This document shows positions 43,763-52,935 of a stretch of 64,000 bases of DNA, piece by piece. Positions within the stretch are counted from its first letter, which is position 1. Every line of letters begins with the position of its first letter. The position numbers were made by a program, and so were the translations under genes. The notes below the pieces were generated by a model, which had not been told where the DNA came from, searched no databases, and saw only the letters and a list, made by a program, of their open reading frames with translations. This DNA comes from Aromatoleum petrolei (GTDB lineage Bacteria > Pseudomonadota > Gammaproteobacteria > Burkholderiales > Rhodocyclaceae): NCBI RefSeq assembly GCF_017894385.1, contig NZ_CP059560.1:3100001-3164000 (forward strand), written 5' to 3'.

Positions 43763-44539
43763 TTATTTTTCGACGAATGCGTGCTCGATGACGTAGTCGC
43801 CGGGCTCGCCGATGCGCTTGGACATCTTGAAGCCGCGGCGATCCAGCAGTTCGCGCGAGCTCTTGAGCATCGCCGCGCTGCCGCAGATCATCACCCGATC
43901 CACCGTCGGGTCGAGCGGGGGCAGGCCGATGTCCTCGAACAGCTTGCCGCTCTCGATCAGGTCGGTGAAGCGGCCCTGGTTGCGGAAGGGTTCGCGCGTC
44001 ACGGTCGGGTAGTAGATCAGCTTCTCGCTCACCGCCTCGCCGAGGAATTCGTGATGCGGCAGTTCGTGCATGATGTAGTGCTCGTAGGCGACCTCGCTGA
44101 CGTAGCGTACACCATGGATCAGGATGACCTTTTCGAAGCGGTCATAGACGTCGAGGTCGCGGATCACGCTCATGAAGGGCGCGAGGCCGGTACCAGTCGA
44201 GAACAGGTACAGGTGCTTGCCGGGCAGCAGGTCGTGCAGCACCAGGGTGCCCGTCGGCTTGCGCGAAACGAGGATGTCGTCGTCGGGCTGGACCTTCTGC
44301 AGGCGCGAAGTGAGCGGACCGTCGGGCACCTTGATGCTGAAGAATTCGAGGTTCTCCTCGTAATTCGCGCTGGCGATCGAGTACGCGCGCATCAGCGGGC
44401 GGCCGTCGACTTCCAGACCGATCATCACGAACTGGCCGTTCTCGTAGCGCAGCGCACGGTCGCGCGTCGTGGTGAAGGAGAACAGCGTGTCGTTCCAGTG
44501 GTGCACGCTGACGATCTTTTCAGTGACGAATGCTGCCAT
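43763..44539 (-). CDS. fpr: Ferredoxin/flavodoxin--NADP+ reductase
   Basis: A 258-residue FAD enzyme of the bacterial (subclass I) ferredoxin-NADP+ reductase type. FAD-binding motifs are LMRAYSIAS and the NADP part has LFSTGTGLAPFMSVIRD, VMICGSAAMLKSSRELL, and the C-terminal extension HAFVEK, typical of the group. It exchanges electrons between NADPH and ferredoxin or flavodoxin in the cytoplasm, in oxidative stress or for low-potential enzymes. The start at 44539 (MAAFVTEKIVS) is the family start. The 240-base gap upstream has an A/T-rich patch at 44604-44630 likely to hold the promoter. Confidence 0.93.
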   Translation of the reverse strand: MAAFVTEKIVSVHHWNDTLFSFTTTRDRALRYENGQFVMIGLEVDGRPLMRAYSIASANYEENLEFFSIKVPDGPLTSRLQKVQPDDDILVSRKPTGTLVLHDLLPGKHLYLFSTGTGLAPFMSVIRDLDVYDRFEKVILIHGVRYVSEVAYEHYIMHELPHHEFLGEAVSEKLIYYPTVTREPFRNQGRFTDLIESGKLFEDIGLPPLDPTVDRVMICGSAAMLKSSRELLDRRGFKMSKRIGEPGDYVIEHAFVEK

Positions 44540-44779
44540 GTCCGCTCTTTCAGTTCCGGATTGTGAAGGCGGAATTTTACCGCTCCGCAGCATCGTGCAG
44601 GGCTATATCAGCTAGCCAATAAGTTATATGCAGGACGATGCGGGCCGGAGATTAACAAGACTTAATGTTCGGCCTCCGAATGTGACATCCGGGCGGCAGG
44701 GGTTGGCGGCATCGAAGCCGTTACCCCACGCCCGGCACCCTCTGAGCGGATCACCCAGCGGGCGAAGTGGTCAGGCTGC

Positions 44780-45217
44780 TCAGCGTGGAGGGGCGGGCTT
44801 CACGAGGGTGACGGGCACCGTGGAACGTTCCAGCACCGCTTGGGCGACCGAGCCGAGCAGCGCCTGCATCAACGCGCCGCGGCCGTGCGTGCCCATGACG
44901 ATCTTGTCGAAGCGGTGCTCGGTCGCGTAGCGGACGATGGTGTCGGCGACATGGCCGACCGCAATGTGGTGCGTGTAGGGGACTCCGGCTGCGTCGAGCG
45001 CCGCCCGCGCGGTCGCGAGCGCCGCGAGGCCTTCCTCGCGGTGCCAGGTCTCGAGGTCGTCGTGGCTGACGAAACTGCGGGCGTGGCCGTCGATGGGAAC
45101 CTGCACGTTGAGCAAGTGCAGATCCAGTTCGCCGCTCAGCGCGCGCAGCTTCATCAGGTGGTCGAGCACGCGGTTGGCGTTCTCCGAGCCGTCGAGGGGG
45201 ACGAGCACCTTGAGCAT
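44780..45217 (-). CDS. Universal stress protein, UspA family
   Basis: A 145-residue UspA-fold protein starting at 45217, with AAGGAGAT just upstream. It has the N-terminal MLKVLVPLDGSENANRVLDH and the ATP-binding signature IVMGTHGRGALMQALLGSVA followed by VLERSTVPVTLV, so it is of the ATP-binding class. A longer reading adding 24 residues is rejected on ribosome-site grounds. It lies 22 bases downstream of the TerC-family gene and is probably in the same operon. Stress role inferred from the family. Confidence 0.9.
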   Translation of the reverse strand: MLKVLVPLDGSENANRVLDHLMKLRALSGELDLHLLNVQVPIDGHARSFVSHDDLETWHREEGLAALATARAALDAAGVPYTHHIAVGHVADTIVRYATEHRFDKIVMGTHGRGALMQALLGSVAQAVLERSTVPVTLVKPAPPR

Positions 45218-45239
45218 CACGATCTCCTTGTCAGTACGA

Positions 45240-45986
45240 TCAGTGGCGGCGGGCGCGGTTGTCGCCGGTTTCTTCGACGGCGAGTTCAACGAGCGGTGCC
45301 GCTGCGCCCGCCTGGCGCTTCGCGAGCCACGCGCCCACGGCGACGACGAGCAGCGCGCCCGCGATCGAGGTCACGTAGTGCAGCCAGCCGGGCAAGCCTT
45401 CCACATAGGGTTTCACGACCACGTCGCCGACCAGCATGCCACCGGCGATCCAGCCGAGCAACGCGGCCCCCAGCGTGATCACGACCGGGAAGCGGTCCAT
45501 CAGCTTCAGCACGAACTTGCTGCCCCACACGATGATCGGGATGCTGACGACGATGCCGAAGATGACGAGGGTGAGATCGCCCTTTGCCGCGCCGGCGACG
45601 GCGATCACATTGTCCAGGCTCATCACGGCGTCGGCGACGACGATGGTCCTGATCGCACCGAGCAAATGCGTCGAACCGTCGATGTTGCCGTGGGCGTCGT
45701 CCTCTTCCGGCTGCATCAGCTTCACGCCGATCCACAACAGCAGCAGCGCGCCGACGACCTTCAGGAAAGGCAGCGCCAGCAACTGCAGCGCGAAGAAGAT
45801 CAGCACGATGCGCAGCGCGATCGCACCGAGCACACCCCATGCGATGCCCTTGTTGCGCTGGTGCTCGGGCAGCCTGCGGCACGCGAGCGCGATCACGACG
45901 GCGTTGTCGCCACCGAGCAGGATGTCGATCGCGATGATCTGCAGCACCGACACCCAGAAGGTGCCGGTCGTCAGGGTTTCGAGCAC
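45240..45986 (-). CDS. TerC-family integral membrane protein
   Basis: A 248-residue membrane protein of the TerC/YjbE type. The start is the GTG at 45986, chosen because AGAGGAGAAC lies upstream and the family begins there (LETLTTGTFWVSVLQIIAID). About seven membrane helices are seen, with the conserved acidic motifs LLGGDNAVVIALACR and ADAVMSLDNVIAVAG that probably bind metal. Members are linked to manganese export and to tellurite resistance. It leads a two-gene operon with the Usp gene. Confidence 0.88.
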   Translation of the reverse strand: MLETLTTGTFWVSVLQIIAIDILLGGDNAVVIALACRRLPEHQRNKGIAWGVLGAIALRIVLIFFALQLLALPFLKVVGALLLLWIGVKLMQPEEDDAHGNIDGSTHLLGAIRTIVVADAVMSLDNVIAVAGAAKGDLTLVIFGIVVSIPIIVWGSKFVLKLMDRFPVVITLGAALLGWIAGGMLVGDVVVKPYVEGLPGWLHYVTSIAGALLVVAVGAWLAKRQAGAAAPLVELAVEETGDNRARRH

Positions 45987-46161
45987 TGCTCGTTCTCCTC
46001 TTGGTAGCGCGGATGGTGGGGCTGAAGGCGGCCATTGTCGCCAAGAACGGCATCGCGCGACAGGGGCAGTCGCCGGAGCGACCCCAGGGACGATACGGCG
46101 GCGCCCTTTCGGTCCGCTTTCGGCGCCTGCCGCGCCGCCTGGCCCTGCTAACATCGCGCTC

Positions 46162-47574
46162 ATGAGCCGCTACCAGGATCTCGCCGAGCAGACGGAAAGA
46201 CTCATCGCCGATGGCGTGCTGCGCGCCGGCGATCGCCTGCCCTCGGTGCGCCAGGCCTGCCGCACGCACAAGGTCAGCCCGATCACCGTCACGCAGGCCT
46301 ACTACCTGCTGGAAGGGCGCGGCCTGATCGAGGCGCGACCGAAGTCCGGCTACTTCGTGCGCGCGCGCCTCGGCCGCGGCCTGCCCGAGCCGGACATGAC
46401 GCGCCCGCTCGGCGGCTCGACGCAGCTCGAGGTGAGCGACTTCATCTTCCAGATCCTCGACAGCGTGCGCGATCCGGGCATCGTGCCGCTGGGCTCGAGC
46501 TTTCCCAGCGCCTACCTGTATCCGCTCGACAAGCTCGGGCGCTTCCTCGCGAACGCCGCGCGCCGCCTCGATCCGCTCGCGACCGTGACCGACCTGCCGC
46601 CGGGCAACGAGGAGCTGCGCCGGCAGCTCGCGTTGCGCTACCTCGCTCAGGGCGCGCCAGTGTCGCCGCAGGAGATCGTGATCACCTCGGGCGCGATGGA
46701 GGCGCTCAACCTGTGCCTGCAGGCGGTCACTCGCCCGGGCGATCTCATCGCGATCGAGTCGCCGACCTTCTATGCCGGGCTGCAGGCGAGCGAGCGGCTG
46801 GGGCTGAAGGTCATCGAGATCCCGAGCCACCCGCGCGAGGGCGTGAGCCTGCCGGCGCTGGAGGACGCGCTGCGCCACCATCCGGTGAAGGCCTGTCTCT
46901 TCATGCTGAACTTCGCCAACCCGACCGGCAGCCTCGTGCCGGACGAGCGCCGCAAGGCGCTGGTCGAGCTGCTGCGTCGCTTCGAGGTGCCGCTGGTCGA
47001 GGACGACGTCTATGCCGAGCTGTACTTCGGCCGGCAGGCGCCGCTATGCACCAAGGCGCTGGACGCGGACGGCCTGGTGATGCACGTGTCCTCGTTCTCG
47101 AAATGCCTCGCGCCCGGCTACCGTGTCGGCTGGGTCGCGGCGGGACGCTACGCCGACCGCATCCAGCGCCTGAAGCTCGCCACCAGCCTCGCGACCACGG
47201 TGCCGGTGCAGATCGCGCTGGCGGACTACCTGAAGCTGGGCGGCTACGAGAACCACCTGCGACAATTGCGGCGGCGGCTCGCGGAACAGGAGAGCGTGCT
47301 GATCGCCTCGATCGAGCGCCATTTCCCGGCCGGCACTCGGCTCGCGCGGCCGCAGGGGGGCTATTTCGTGTGGCTGGAACTGCCGCGCCAGGTCGACACC
47401 CTGCTGCTGCACCAGCAGGCCCTCGCGCACGGTATCAGCATCGCACCGGGGCCGATCTTCTCCGCGAAGCGCGAATTCGGCCACTGCCTGCGGCTCAACT
47501 TCGGCCATCCGGACTCGGAGCGCCAGCAGGCGGCGATGGCGACGCTCGGCCAGCTCCTCGCGCGCCAGTTATAG
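46162..47574 (+). CDS. MocR-type GntR regulator with aminotransferase domain
   Basis: A 470-residue fusion. Residues 1-75 are a GntR winged helix (MSRYQDLAEQTERLIADGVL, VSPITVTQAYYLLEGRGLIE); residues 85-470 are a fold-type I aminotransferase-like domain with the PLP Lys in SSFSKCLAPGYRVGW. It resembles the YdcR/MocR group, which sense PLP or amino compounds rather than catalyse. The start at 46162 is where the GntR domain begins; an open frame extends far upstream without meaning. Divergent from the TerC gene. Its 3' end overlaps the convergent NorF-like gene by six bases. Target unknown. Confidence 0.88.
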   Translation: MSRYQDLAEQTERLIADGVLRAGDRLPSVRQACRTHKVSPITVTQAYYLLEGRGLIEARPKSGYFVRARLGRGLPEPDMTRPLGGSTQLEVSDFIFQILDSVRDPGIVPLGSSFPSAYLYPLDKLGRFLANAARRLDPLATVTDLPPGNEELRRQLALRYLAQGAPVSPQEIVITSGAMEALNLCLQAVTRPGDLIAIESPTFYAGLQASERLGLKVIEIPSHPREGVSLPALEDALRHHPVKACLFMLNFANPTGSLVPDERRKALVELLRRFEVPLVEDDVYAELYFGRQAPLCTKALDADGLVMHVSSFSKCLAPGYRVGWVAAGRYADRIQRLKLATSLATTVPVQIALADYLKLGGYENHLRQLRRRLAEQESVLIASIERHFPAGTRLARPQGGYFVWLELPRQVDTLLLHQQALAHGISIAPGPIFSAKREFGHCLRLNFGHPDSERQQAAMATLGQLLARQL

Positions 47575-47877
47575 CGTCGCCCAGCGCGCGAACTCGCGGC
47601 CGAAGAAGGCGATCAGCACCAGCGCGAGCGGCGCGAAGGCGACGAAGCCCTTCAGCACGCGGCGGATGAAGGGGTGGGCGAGCTCGGCCTCGATGAAGCG
47701 CTGCGCAACCAGCATGCCCTTCGCCCACACGATGGCGGCGACCACCACCGGTAGCCACGCCGCGCCGTGGAACCACTGTCCCAGGCCGAGGCTCAGCAAC
47801 GTCAGGGCGACGAGGATCAGCCAGGCCGCGGTCAGCGGGGCCAGTGCGGTGGCGGGTTTTTGCTCGCTCGGGCTCAT
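47569..47877 (-). CDS. norF: Cytochrome c oxidase subunit IV-family (NorF-like) protein
   Basis: A 102-residue protein with three membrane helices (AAWLILVALTLLSLGLG, WLPVVVAAIVWAKGMLVAQR, FVAFAPLALVLIAFF) and the family string FIEAELAHPFIRRVL. It belongs to the cytochrome c oxidase subunit IV/CyoD-like group, whose members beside a lone subunit III gene are called NorF in denitrifiers. NorF supports nitric oxide reductase assembly or activity. The start at 47877 is two bases after the NorE-like stop. No norCB is in the window, so the Nor role rests on the pair. Confidence 0.75.
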   Translation of the reverse strand: MSPSEQKPATALAPLTAAWLILVALTLLSLGLGQWFHGAAWLPVVVAAIVWAKGMLVAQRFIEAELAHPFIRRVLKGFVAFAPLALVLIAFFGREFARWATL

Positions 47878-47879
47878 CG

Positions 47880-48485
47880 TTATGCCAGCACGTAGAAGAA
47901 GGGGAAGAGGACCAGCCAGATGATGTCGGTGGCGTGCCAGTAGCTCGCCAGCGCCTCCAGCCCGCTGTGCTCCTCGGCCGAATACGCGCCGGCGACGTGG
48001 CGCGCGAGCACCCACAACATGCCGAGGATGCCCCAGCTCGCATGCACCAGGTGGTTGATCGTCAGGTAGTAATAGACGGTGAAGAAGATGCCCGATTCGC
48101 CGTCGATGCCGTGCGCGATGTTCCAGCGGATCTCGAGGAATTTCGCGACCGGATAGCCCAGCGCCACGACAAGCCCCGCGACGAGCCACCCCAGCGAGCG
48201 CCGGGTCTGGCCCGCGCGCATCGTCACGACCGAGGCGGCGATGAAGAAGCTGCTCGTCACCATCAGCAGCGTGATCACGGTGCCGGAGATGCGCGACAGG
48301 CGTTCCGAACCGTGCTCGAAGGCTTCGGGAAAATGCGCGCGGGCGACGAAATAGACGATGAAGAGCACCGCGAACTCGACGAATTCGCAGGTGATGCCCA
48401 CCCAGATGCCGCTGTTGCCGGGGACCCGCCCCGTCGGTGCTGCCTCCTGCCGAGGCGGGGGGGCGGGGATTGCGATCGTCGTCAT
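47880..48485 (-). CDS. norE: Cytochrome c oxidase subunit III-family (NorE-like) protein
   Basis: A 201-residue protein with five membrane helices, matching the subunit III-like NorE/NirO proteins in length. Markers are GNSGIWVGITCEFVEFAVLF, FLEIRWNIAHGIDGESGIFF and the C-terminal SYWHATDIIWLVLFPFFYVL. NorE and NorF accompany nitric oxide reductase in denitrifiers but are not catalytic. The start at 48485 follows an A/G-rich stretch; an earlier ATG (48512) is possible. Divergent from ccoG. A stand-alone oxidase subunit III is the alternative. Confidence 0.78.
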   Translation of the reverse strand: MTTIAIPAPPPRQEAAPTGRVPGNSGIWVGITCEFVEFAVLFIVYFVARAHFPEAFEHGSERLSRISGTVITLLMVTSSFFIAASVVTMRAGQTRRSLGWLVAGLVVALGYPVAKFLEIRWNIAHGIDGESGIFFTVYYYLTINHLVHASWGILGMLWVLARHVAGAYSAEEHSGLEALASYWHATDIIWLVLFPFFYVLA

Positions 48486-48605
48486 GGCTTTGTGCCCATT
48501 ATGAACTGTCATCATTCTTGCCCGATCCGCCTCCCGATCACAGGCACAGCCGATTGGATTTCCGATCGGCACAGATCGGATCGGCTGTTCGCCGCAAGTC
48601 CGCAT

Positions 48606-48648
48606 CTGTTCCTGTCGGAATTTTGATTTTCTGGAACTGTTCCTGTCG
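48606..48648 (+). repeat. 12-base direct repeat in the norE/ccoG intergenic region
   Basis: CTGTTCCTGTCG occurs at 48606-48617 and 48637-48648, three helical turns (31 bases) apart. The 241-base divergent gap (48486-48726) also holds several CCGAT/ATCGG strings at 48550-48583. No full FNR box was found; TTGAT at 48623 lacks its partner half. Confidence 0.5.
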
Positions 48649-48726
48649 ACCGCGCGGTGATGTACTCGCCTCCGGCGTCGATCAGGGGAATTGTCTCCCC
48701 CGCGCCGCATCCGGAGGAAGGCAGGA

Positions 48727-50112
48727 ATGGGCAAGTCCGTCAGCAAAGTGCGTGAGGCGAAGCTGGAGCTGTACCGCAAGAAGGGGAAGATCCATGCGCG
48801 GGCCGTCGCGGGCCGCTTCAACACCTTGCGCTGGGCCATGGTGTGGCTCACGCAGATCGTCTTCTACGGCGGCTGCTGGCTCACGTGGGAAGGCAGCGGC
48901 GTCGCGCGACAGGCGGTGCTCTTCGACATCGAGCACGAGAAGTTCCACCTCTTCGGCCTCGTGCTGTGGCCGCAGGACGCGCTGTTGCTCGCCCTGGCGC
49001 TGATCCTCGCGGCGTCCGCGCTGTTCCTCGTCACCGCGCTCGCGGGGCGCCTGTTCTGCGGCTTCGCCTGCCCGCAGACGGTGTATACGTCGATCTTCAC
49101 GTGGATCGAGGCGAAGGTCGAGGGCGACCACCTCGACCGCCTGAAGCTCGACCAGGGGCCGATGAGCGTGCGCAAGCTGATCCTCAAGGGCGCGAAGCAC
49201 GGCCTGTGGCTGCTGATCGCGGCGTGGACGGCGATCACCTTCGTCGGCTACTTCACGCCCATCCGCGAGCTGCTGCCGGCCGTCGCCACTGCGGGCACCG
49301 GCCCGTGGGAGAGCTTCTGGCTCATCTTCTACGGCCTGTTCACCTACGTGCAGGCAGGCTTCGCGCGCGAGGCCGTGTGCCAGCACATGTGCCCCTACTC
49401 GCGCTTCCAGGGCGTGATGTTCGACCGCAGCACCGCAACCGTCAGCTACGACTTCCGGCGCGGCGAGCCGCGGCAGGCGCGCGGCGGGCTCGGCGGGGGA
49501 GACTGCATCGACTGCGGCATCTGCGTGGAGGTGTGCCCGACCGGCGTCGACATCCGCGACGGCCTGCAGCTCGGTTGCATCAACTGCGGCCTGTGCATCG
49601 ACGCCTGCGACACGGTGATGACGCGCGTCGGCAAGCCCGTCGGCCTGATCCGCTTCGCGTCCGAACGGGAACTCGCAGGAACTCCGTCCGCCGCGCGCGG
49701 CGCACGCCCACGCCTCGCCGCGTATGGGGGCCTGCTGCTGGCGGTCGTCGCGCTCGGCGCGTGGGCGCTGGGCCAGCGCTCGCTTTTGCAGGTCGACGTG
49801 CTGCGCGACCGCGGCGCCTTGCTGCGCGAGACCCCCGCCGGGCGGATCGAGAACGCCTACACCTTGAAGCTGAAGAACCTCGACGACGCGCCGCGCGAGT
49901 TCGTCGTCGACGTCAGCGGCGTGCCGGGCATCGAGGTCGTCGGCGAACGCGCCTTCGCGGTCGCGGCGGGCAGCGTGCGTCCGGTGTCGCTCACCCTGTC
50001 CGCGCCCGGCGATACGCCGCTCTCGGGCGTGCGGCCGATCACCTTCCGCATCGCGGCGGCGCATGACGCGGCGCGCAATGTGCGGGAACCGAGCAGCTTC
50101 ATCCTGCCCTGA
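48727..50112 (+). CDS. ccoG: Cytochrome c oxidase assembly protein CcoG (FixG)
   Basis: A 461-residue membrane iron-sulfur protein. It has about five membrane helices, CGFACPQTVYT and CQHMCPYSRFQ, and two ferredoxin-type clusters, CIDCGICVEVCP and CINCGLCIDACD at about 260-295, then a C-terminal Ig-like FixG domain. CcoG is a cupric reductase that supplies Cu(I) for cbb3 oxidase assembly. The start at 48727 follows GGAGGAAGG. No cco operon is adjacent; it faces the NorE/NorF-like genes, a respiratory context. Confidence 0.93.
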   Translation: MGKSVSKVREAKLELYRKKGKIHARAVAGRFNTLRWAMVWLTQIVFYGGCWLTWEGSGVARQAVLFDIEHEKFHLFGLVLWPQDALLLALALILAASALFLVTALAGRLFCGFACPQTVYTSIFTWIEAKVEGDHLDRLKLDQGPMSVRKLILKGAKHGLWLLIAAWTAITFVGYFTPIRELLPAVATAGTGPWESFWLIFYGLFTYVQAGFAREAVCQHMCPYSRFQGVMFDRSTATVSYDFRRGEPRQARGGLGGGDCIDCGICVEVCPTGVDIRDGLQLGCINCGLCIDACDTVMTRVGKPVGLIRFASERELAGTPSAARGARPRLAAYGGLLLAVVALGAWALGQRSLLQVDVLRDRGALLRETPAGRIENAYTLKLKNLDDAPREFVVDVSGVPGIEVVGERAFAVAAGSVRPVSLTLSAPGDTPLSGVRPITFRIAAAHDAARNVREPSSFILP

Positions 50113-50184
50113 GCCTGCGCCCGGTTCGGCTATGATCGTAGGAAGCGCCCGCCGCGCGGCGGGCACGACAACCGGGCGGTCACC

Positions 50185-50502
50185 GTGTCCTCGATCTTCG
50201 ATATCCTCGCCGAGCAGCGCATCGCCGACGCCCTCAAGCGCGGCGAGTTCGACTACCTGCCGGGGGCGGGCAGGCCGCTCGTGTTCGAAGACGAGCCCTT
50301 CCAGTCACCCGAGCAGCGCATGGCCAACCGCATCCTGAAGAACGCCGGTTTCGTGCCGCAGGAGGTGCTGCTGCGGCGCGAGATCGCGAGCTTGCGCAAG
50401 GCGCTCGCGAGCGACGATGGGGCCGACGAAGCCGAAAAGGCGCACCTGCGACGTCGACTCGGCATGCTGGTCGTGACGCTGGGCTCGTTGCTGCGCCGCT
50501 GA
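50185..50502 (+). CDS. DUF1992 (DnaJ-like) family protein
   Basis: A 105-residue protein of the DUF1992 type. It shows IFDILAEQRIADALKRGEFD followed by YLPGAGRPL and later ANRILKNAGFVPQEVLLRRE, the hallmark strings, which resemble the DnaJ homologue subfamily C member 28 region. The start is a GTG at 50185 with a weak ribosome site, and the sequence upstream is not coding. No J-domain HPD motif is present. Function unknown. It lies 72 bases downstream of ccoG, same direction. Confidence 0.85.
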   Translation: MSSIFDILAEQRIADALKRGEFDYLPGAGRPLVFEDEPFQSPEQRMANRILKNAGFVPQEVLLRREIASLRKALASDDGADEAEKAHLRRRLGMLVVTLGSLLRR

Positions 50503-50515
50503 TGCGGCCGGCGCG

Positions 50516-51313
50516 TCAGCCGAGCAGACGCCGCCGCGTGAGTCCCAGCGCGACCCAGAAGCCGGCGACGCCGTAGGCCATGAGCACTGCCAGGTGCAGC
50601 AGGATGTCGTCGGGCAGTTTTCCCAGCAGCAGCGGGCGCGCGAGCTCGACCGCATGCGCAAGCGGCAGCAGCGAGGCGGCGAACTGCACCGCCGCAGGGA
50701 GCTGGTCGGCGGGGAAGAACACACCCGAGAGCAGCGTCATTGGCGTGATGAAGAGGGTGAAGTAGTACATGAAGAAGTCGTAGCTCGGCGCGACCGACGT
50801 CATCACCAGACCGAGCGCGCCGAAGCTCAGCCCGATGAGGAAGATCAGCGGCAGCAGCCACAACACGTAGCGGCTGTCGACGAGGCCGAACACCGCGATC
50901 ACGCCGAGGATCGCGACGCCCGACAGCAGCGCCTTGGAGGCCGCCCACACCAGCTCGGCGAACACGATGTCGTCGAGCTCCACCGGCGCGTTCATGATCG
51001 CGTCCCAGGTCCTCTGCACGTGCATGCGCGAGAAGGACGAGTACAGCACCTCGAAGGATGCGCTGTTCATCGTCGACGAGCACACCATGCCGGCGGCGAG
51101 AAAGCTGATGTAGGACACGCCGCCGATCTCGGGCACCAGCATGCCGATGCCGAAGCCGAGGCCGAAGAGGTAGATCATCGGGTCGGCGAGGTTGCCCAGC
51201 ACCGAGGGCAGCGCGAGCTTGCGCCACACGAGGAAGTTGCGCTGCCACACCGGCACGAAGCGGCGCGACAGGCGCGGGGTGCGGAAGGTCGAGCGGAGCG
51301 GGTTGGTGGCCAT
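50516..51313 (-). CDS. ABC-2 type exporter permease (NodJ-like)
   Basis: A 265-residue ABC-2 membrane subunit with six helices and the family strings LADPMIYLFGLGFGIG, FLAAGMVCSSTMNSASFEVL and PLAHAVELARPLLLG, close to the NodJ group. It follows the ATPase gene by 13 bases and forms the exporter with it at the inner membrane. Nod genes are absent, so the substrate is not a Nod factor; a lipid, saccharide or drug is possible. Confidence 0.88.
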   Translation of the reverse strand: MATNPLRSTFRTPRLSRRFVPVWQRNFLVWRKLALPSVLGNLADPMIYLFGLGFGIGMLVPEIGGVSYISFLAAGMVCSSTMNSASFEVLYSSFSRMHVQRTWDAIMNAPVELDDIVFAELVWAASKALLSGVAILGVIAVFGLVDSRYVLWLLPLIFLIGLSFGALGLVMTSVAPSYDFFMYYFTLFITPMTLLSGVFFPADQLPAAVQFAASLLPLAHAVELARPLLLGKLPDDILLHLAVLMAYGVAGFWVALGLTRRRLLG

Positions 51314-51326
51314 CGGAGCGGTCTTG

Positions 51327-52289
51327 TCAGTCGCGCAGGTCGCGGCCGGTGAGCTTGAGGAACACGTCCTCGAGGTTTGCCGGCCGGCGCAGGTAGCGCA
51401 GGCCGGACTGTTCCGCGAGGTGGGCCATCAGCGGCGCCGCATCATCAAGGTAGCAAAAGGCGGTCTCGCCGCTCACCTCGTAGCGGCGCGCGAATGCGCC
51501 CGCGTGCGTCTCGGCCCAGGCTTGCGCGCCGCTCGTGCCGTTGCGCGCGGCGCCGTTCCAGTCGCCATACACTTCGACGACTTGCGCCTCGATCTGTGCT
51601 GCGATCACGTCACGCGGGCTGCCTTCGGTGAGGATGCGCCCGGCGTCGAGGATCGCCAGGCGGTCGGCGAGGCGCTCGGCCTCGTCCATGAAGTGCGTCG
51701 TCAGCAGCACCGTCGTGCCGTTGCGGATCAGCTGCTTGAGGCGCTCCCAGATCAGGTGGCGGGCCTGCGGATCGAGGCCCGTCGTCGGCTCGTCGAGGAT
51801 CAGCAGATCGGGGCGGTTCACGAGCGCGCGTGCGAGCGTCAGGCGCCGTTTCATGCCGCCCGACAGCGACTGGATGCGTGCGTCGCGCTTGCTTTCCAGG
51901 CCGGCGAAGGCGAGCAGCTCCGGGATGCGCGCGGTGATCGTCGCGTCGTCGAGGCCGAAGTAGCGGCCATAGACGAGCAGGTTCTCGGCGCAGGTGAAGT
52001 CCGGGTCGAGGTTGTCCTGCTGCGACACGACGCCGACGCGCATGCGCGCCTCGCGCGCGCGCTCGGGCACAGGCAGGCCGGCGAGGAGGATCTCGCCGCT
52101 CGAGGGGCGGGTGAGGCCCAGCGCGCAGCGCAGCGTCGTGGTCTTGCCCGCGCCGTTGGGGCCCAGCAGCGTGAAGCACTCGCCCGCGCGCAAGCGGAGG
52201 TCGATGCCCGCGACGACCTCGTTGTCGCCGTAGCGCTTGCGCAGGCCGCGGATCTCCAGCGGGCTCGCGAGCTCGAGGTCGCGGATCAC
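51327..52289 (-). CDS. ABC exporter ATP-binding protein (NodI-like)
   Basis: A 320-residue ABC ATPase of the NodI/daunorubicin-resistance group. It shows Walker A ([12 protein letters not shown]), Q-loop ([13 protein letters not shown]), signature ([10 protein letters not shown]), Walker B ([12 protein letters not shown]) and H-loop ([13 protein letters not shown]). The C-terminal ~90 residues form the usual extension. It lies between the GST gene (6 bases upstream) and the permease gene (13 bases downstream), so the three are co-transcribed. Energises export by the NodJ-like permease. Confidence 0.92.
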   Translation of the reverse strand: MIRDLELASPLEIRGLRKRYGDNEVVAGIDLRLRAGECFTLLGPNGAGKTTTLRCALGLTRPSSGEILLAGLPVPERAREARMRVGVVSQQDNLDPDFTCAENLLVYGRYFGLDDATITARIPELLAFAGLESKRDARIQSLSGGMKRRLTLARALVNRPDLLILDEPTTGLDPQARHLIWERLKQLIRNGTTVLLTTHFMDEAERLADRLAILDAGRILTEGSPRDVIAAQIEAQVVEVYGDWNGAARNGTSGAQAWAETHAGAFARRYEVSGETAFCYLDDAAPLMAHLAEQSGLRYLRRPANLEDVFLKLTGRDLRD

Positions 52290-52295
52290 AGGCGC

Positions 52296-52907
52296 TCAGC
52301 CGACGGGCGGCTTCGTCGTGGTGAAGCTCGGGCGCGCGAACATGCGTCGCGCGAGTGCGGCGAGCGAGGGGTGCTCGCGGCGCCATTCGTGCTGCGGGAA
52401 GCGCAGGTCGAGGTAGCCGAGCGCGACGGCGACGGCGATGTCGCCGAGGCTCATCGCGTTGCCGTACATCCAGTCGCGTCCGCTTGCCCGTGCTTCGAGC
52501 GCATCCAGCGCACGGTCGACCTTGTCGATCTGGCGGTCGATTTCCGGTTCGCTGCGCAGGCCTTCGGGGCGACGCGACTCCAGCAGCGCGGTCACGGCGG
52601 CGTCGGTCACGCCGTCGGCGAGCGCCTCGATCTGGCGCACGCGCACGCGCTCGAGCGGATCGGCCGGCAGCAGCTTCGGCGCGCCGTCGAGCGTCTCGAG
52701 GTAGCCCGCGATCACCGGCGAATCGAAGAAGATCTCGCCCGCGTCGGTCTCCAGCGCCGGCACCTTGCCGAGCGGGTTCACGCTCGGCACGCGCGTGTTC
52801 GCCTCCCACGGCGAGTCGACGATCAGCTCACAGGGCAGCGATTTTTCCGCAAGGATCACGCGGACCTTGCGTGCGTAGGGGCTGGTCAGGGAGGCGAAGA
52901 GCTTCAT
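52296..52907 (-). CDS. Glutathione S-transferase family protein
   Basis: A 203-residue GST with an N-terminal thioredoxin-fold domain (MKLFASLTSPYARKVRVILA, where Ser in SPYARK is the likely catalytic residue) and the cis-Pro region GKVPALETD with DSPVI. The C-terminal helical domain has the conserved DWMYGNAMSLGDIAVAVALG. The start at 52907 is the family start. Upstream in the same direction as the ABC exporter, suggesting a detoxification unit. Substrate unknown. Confidence 0.9.
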   Translation of the reverse strand: MKLFASLTSPYARKVRVILAEKSLPCELIVDSPWEANTRVPSVNPLGKVPALETDAGEIFFDSPVIAGYLETLDGAPKLLPADPLERVRVRQIEALADGVTDAAVTALLESRRPEGLRSEPEIDRQIDKVDRALDALEARASGRDWMYGNAMSLGDIAVAVALGYLDLRFPQHEWRREHPSLAALARRMFARPSFTTTKPPVG

Positions 52908-52935
52908 GGCATTCTCCGGAGTATTGGCGCGCCGC

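Noticed and set aside
41948..44566. A long plus-strand frame covering the BNR, psiF and fpr region.
   Set aside because: It crosses three well-supported minus-strand genes and their terminators.
47569..48485. A complete cytochrome c oxidase operon.
   Set aside because: Only subunit III- and IV-like genes are present; no subunit I or II and no heme-copper ligands were found.
48618..48640. An FNR box between norE and ccoG.
   Set aside because: Only the TTGAT half is present; the second half reads TGGAA.
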